Source: Liolophura sinensis (lineage: Eukaryota; Mollusca; Polyplacophora; Chitonida; Chitonidae). From it: a stretch of 60,000 nucleotides of DNA. Below, in pieces: positions 57,511 to 60,000 of the stretch (position 1 is its first letter; every line of letters starts with the position of its first letter). The notes below the pieces were generated by a model, which was not told where the DNA came from, made no database searches, and saw only the letters and a list, made by a program, of their open reading frames with translations. The position numbers and the translations under genes were made by a program. The DNA is taken from assembly GCF_032854445.1 (NCBI RefSeq), contig NC_088305.1, positions 1,433,001 to 1,493,000 of the forward strand, read 5' to 3'.

Positions 57511-57860
57511 AGTTACCTCCCTTGCTCAACCTTCCCTGACCTCTGAACCTATAACCCCAAACCTCCAGGTTGGCGATCGCCTATGACTGTCGTTTGTTCA
57601 CGTCCTACAGCTGCAGCCTTGATATGGCTCAGATGACATCTCACCTGCATTCTGACTGGTCGATTTTTTCAGGATCACAAAACCGGCTATTCGTTGGACA
57701 GTTCGATCAGTGCATCAGATGGGAGTTCGATCAATGCACAGAATGGAAAATCATACTCATCCACAGAGACAATTTTACGAGAGAAGTAGAGATTGGGGTG
57801 GTTGTATGTTGTTTTATTATTATATTTATTTTATAAAGAGGTTAATGTCAAACACATTAT
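57511..57860 (+). other. Probable 3' UTR
   Basis: Follows the stop codon. A variant polyadenylation hexamer TATAAA lies at 57832-57837; no AATAAA was found by eye downstream. The UTR end is therefore uncertain. No convincing iron-responsive element is visible. Confidence 0.4.
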
Positions 57861-58109
57861 TAATCTGCTAGTCATCATGGTTAATCATGCTTGAAAGCAT
57901 TTGGACTGAATGCTTGCTTGCTGTCATGATACGTGAAAGTTCTTTGTTTTATGTGGAATTAACCTTCCTGGAGCAGATTTACATGCATCTACGTATTAAT
58001 TAACATACCTTTATTTACACAATTCTTTACTAATAAGGCATTTAATTTTCACAATGTATATTTACTTGTCCTTGTTTCCATCTACAAGAATCAAGGATGT
58101 TTGTAGTAA

Positions 58110-58660
58110 TTGACATGCATTTGTACGCATGTGGCACACCTGGACATGCATGTGACACACCTGGACATGCATGTGAAACACCTGAATGTGCATGTGACAC
58201 ACCTGGACATACATGTGACACACCTGGACGTGCATGTGGCACACCTGGCATGTGGCACACCTGGACATGCATGTGACACACCTGGACATGCATGTGGCAC
58301 ACCTGGACATACATGTGACACACCTGGACATGCATGTGGTGCACCTGGACATGCATGTGATGCACCTGGACGTGCATGTGGCGCACCTGGACATGCATGT
58401 GGTACACCTGGACGTGCATGTGATGCACCTGGACGTGCATGTGGCACACCTGGATGTGCATGTGACGCACCTGGATGTGCATGTGCCATACGTTGACATG
58501 CTTGTGACGCACCTGGTCATGCATGTGATGCACCTGGTCATGCATGTGACACACCTGGTCATGCATGTGACACACCTGGTCATGCATGTGACGCACCTGG
58601 TCATGCATGTGATGCACCTGGTCATGCATGTGACGCTCCTGGACGTGTATGTGTCGCACA
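58110..58660. repeat. 21-bp minisatellite, about 26 copies
   Basis: The unit core is acacctggacatgcatgtg plus ac; the right half uses tggtcatgcatgtga. It contains ATGCAT palindromes. It gives false frames of about 200 codons on both strands. It lies downstream of the stop codon, possibly beyond the gene. Confidence 0.96.
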
Positions 58661-60000
58661 CAACATCTCACCTCAACATATCACTAAGGCATTTTTCAGT
58701 CCCTATGAACATTTGGTGTGAAGGTTGCCTGTATCACATTTTGTGGCATCCAGTGGAGAGTCTCATAGCATTGCCTTCTGAAACCACAATGGAAGAGATC
58801 AAAAATCTTCCAGAAGACTTTCTCCTATCCCAGAAGCTGCAAATTGAGGCAGTATTAAGTTTTGCCTGACCAAAGCCTGTCAGGCCTTGTACTGAAGTGA
58901 CAGACTGAAAACAACAAACTGATCATCGGGCAAGATTTGAACCGGACATTCTGTAGCATGGTCATGGGCTGACTGCTTTTTTGAGCAACACTTTGACCAA
59001 ATTGGGCAACCTAAACCCCACTTTGTTCAAGAATGGTTACGTGGTGACGGTGATTGCTATGGTTTCTGGGGGCTGGAATTATTTCCTCATATCCGTTACA
59101 TAACAAGCCTCTTATCTGACAGGATTTCTATTTGGTTGAATAAGTATGAAAATGTATTTTGGATGAGGGTCATAATTACAGGACTGTGTACAAGTGTGGA
59201 AATATATTTGGCGTCAGGCATGCATGTACTCTGTAGAGCAAAATAAGGTCAAAACTTAAACAGAAGCCTAATTCCTCAACAGTTTTGCAGATGATAAATC
59301 AGCTTTAAGCACGATTTATACACCTTTGTAATTAGCAGAATTTTCAGCGATACATTTTTCTTGATTCTGATCGATTCACTCGCCTTATAGTGCCGCATAA
59401 AAGATTTTTTACGAAATTTGATCAATTGCTTATCAGAAAGAATTTTGGCATGGAAAGTGCCATTTTAAGGCCTTAATGTACTTCTGACTGCAGTTCTACA
59501 TACCCTATTTCTTCTCATTTTTAGGAAAGATATAAGACAATGAATTATATTTCTCTCTGTTTTTCGGGGAAGTAAAGATATGAATATGTTGGTCATTAGA
59601 TGTACTAACCCTGTGCAAAAAGAAACTAAATATTCCTGCTACAATTACATATATATTGGTTAGGTGTCACAAAAATTAGAAGAGTTAGGGTACTAAACTT
59701 CAGGTGAAGTACAATGTTTTGATTTTGGAGACAAAACAAAGCACGTAGTGTTATCATTCCTTCCCAGAATAACGCCTATGGAATATGCTGGAAACAAACA
59801 TCTTACAAACACTTACGAAAAAGGTTGAGGTGTTCCCGTGTACAGTATTCCCACTGTGATATTTGGATATTCTGGGCCTTTGAGAATTGTGTTACCTTAT
59901 GTTACACAGGTGTATGTGTAGTATGTTGTTAACGAGGGTGCATGGTAAGCACAGGTATACTTTTTAACAGATATTGTAATCATTATACGTGTATCTACAG
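58661..60000. other. 3' flank with MITE-like remnants
   Basis: Fragments of the MITE family occur at about 59262-59345 (ctaattcctcaacagttttg) and 59690-59835 (ending cttacgaaaaaggttgaggt). No exon of a following gene is recognised. Confidence 0.4.

Noticed and set aside
57700-57722. Iron-responsive element in the 3' UTR (CAGTGC loop at 57708-57713)
   Set aside because: Only the three closing pairs form properly; the fourth pair is mismatched and the required bulged C five bases before the loop is absent.
58042-58869. About 200-codon frames on both strands downstream of the gene
   Set aside because: They come from a 21-bp array; histidine- and methionine-rich repeats such as HMHVQV and CHMHVQV arise from the same bases in different frames.

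Overview
The window looks like nuclear DNA from a lophotrochozoan animal, most probably a mollusc. It is AT-rich and intron-rich, with GT-AG splicing. It carries several tRNA-derived SINE copies with (AAAT)n or (GAGT)n tails, MITE-like elements with decayed inverted ends, and a very heavy load of tandem repeats. I place the organism by the general look of the repeats and the gene; no species can be named from the sequence alone.

Only one protein-coding gene can be supported. It is a plus-strand NRAMP/SLC11 (DMT1-like) proton-coupled divalent metal transporter. I rebuilt 15 constitutive coding exons, numbered 2 to 16, between 25387 and 57510. Every junction keeps the reading frame, and the joined frame from the Met at 25404 gives 558 residues, the usual family size. 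The DPGN motif (residues 64-67) and the MPH motif (243-245), which form the metal site, are intact. Three candidate alternative first exons lie upstream at 119-167, 10498-10522 and 19460-19517. Each has an ATG, an open frame and a phase-1 donor that fits exon 2. The third also has a TATA box at the right distance. This resembles the alternative first exons of vertebrate DMT1.

Layout: 1-25.4 kb is 5' region or intron 1, with arrays of 33, 39, 21, 117, 55, 95, 32 and 18 bp units. Intron 2 (25.5-34.9 kb) holds a 32-bp array and a 6.8-kb array of 43-bp units containing a tandem 2,580-bp duplication. From 34.9 to 57.5 kb are exons 3-16, with arrays of 48, 173, 55, 48, 30, 18, 16, 17 and 18 bp units in the larger introns. 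From 57.5 to 60 kb are the 3' UTR, a 21-bp array and MITE remnants. By my boundaries about 25 kb, roughly 42% of the window, is minisatellite, and almost every array has an unrelated unit.

Most long open frames here are repeat artefacts: units that lack stops, many with lengths divisible by three. The observations I rate highest are the trio of alternative first exons, a SINE that supplies the 5' splice site of exon 6, the intron-by-intron minisatellite load, the 2,580-bp higher-order duplication, and an intron-1 array carrying dozens of CACGTG E-boxes.
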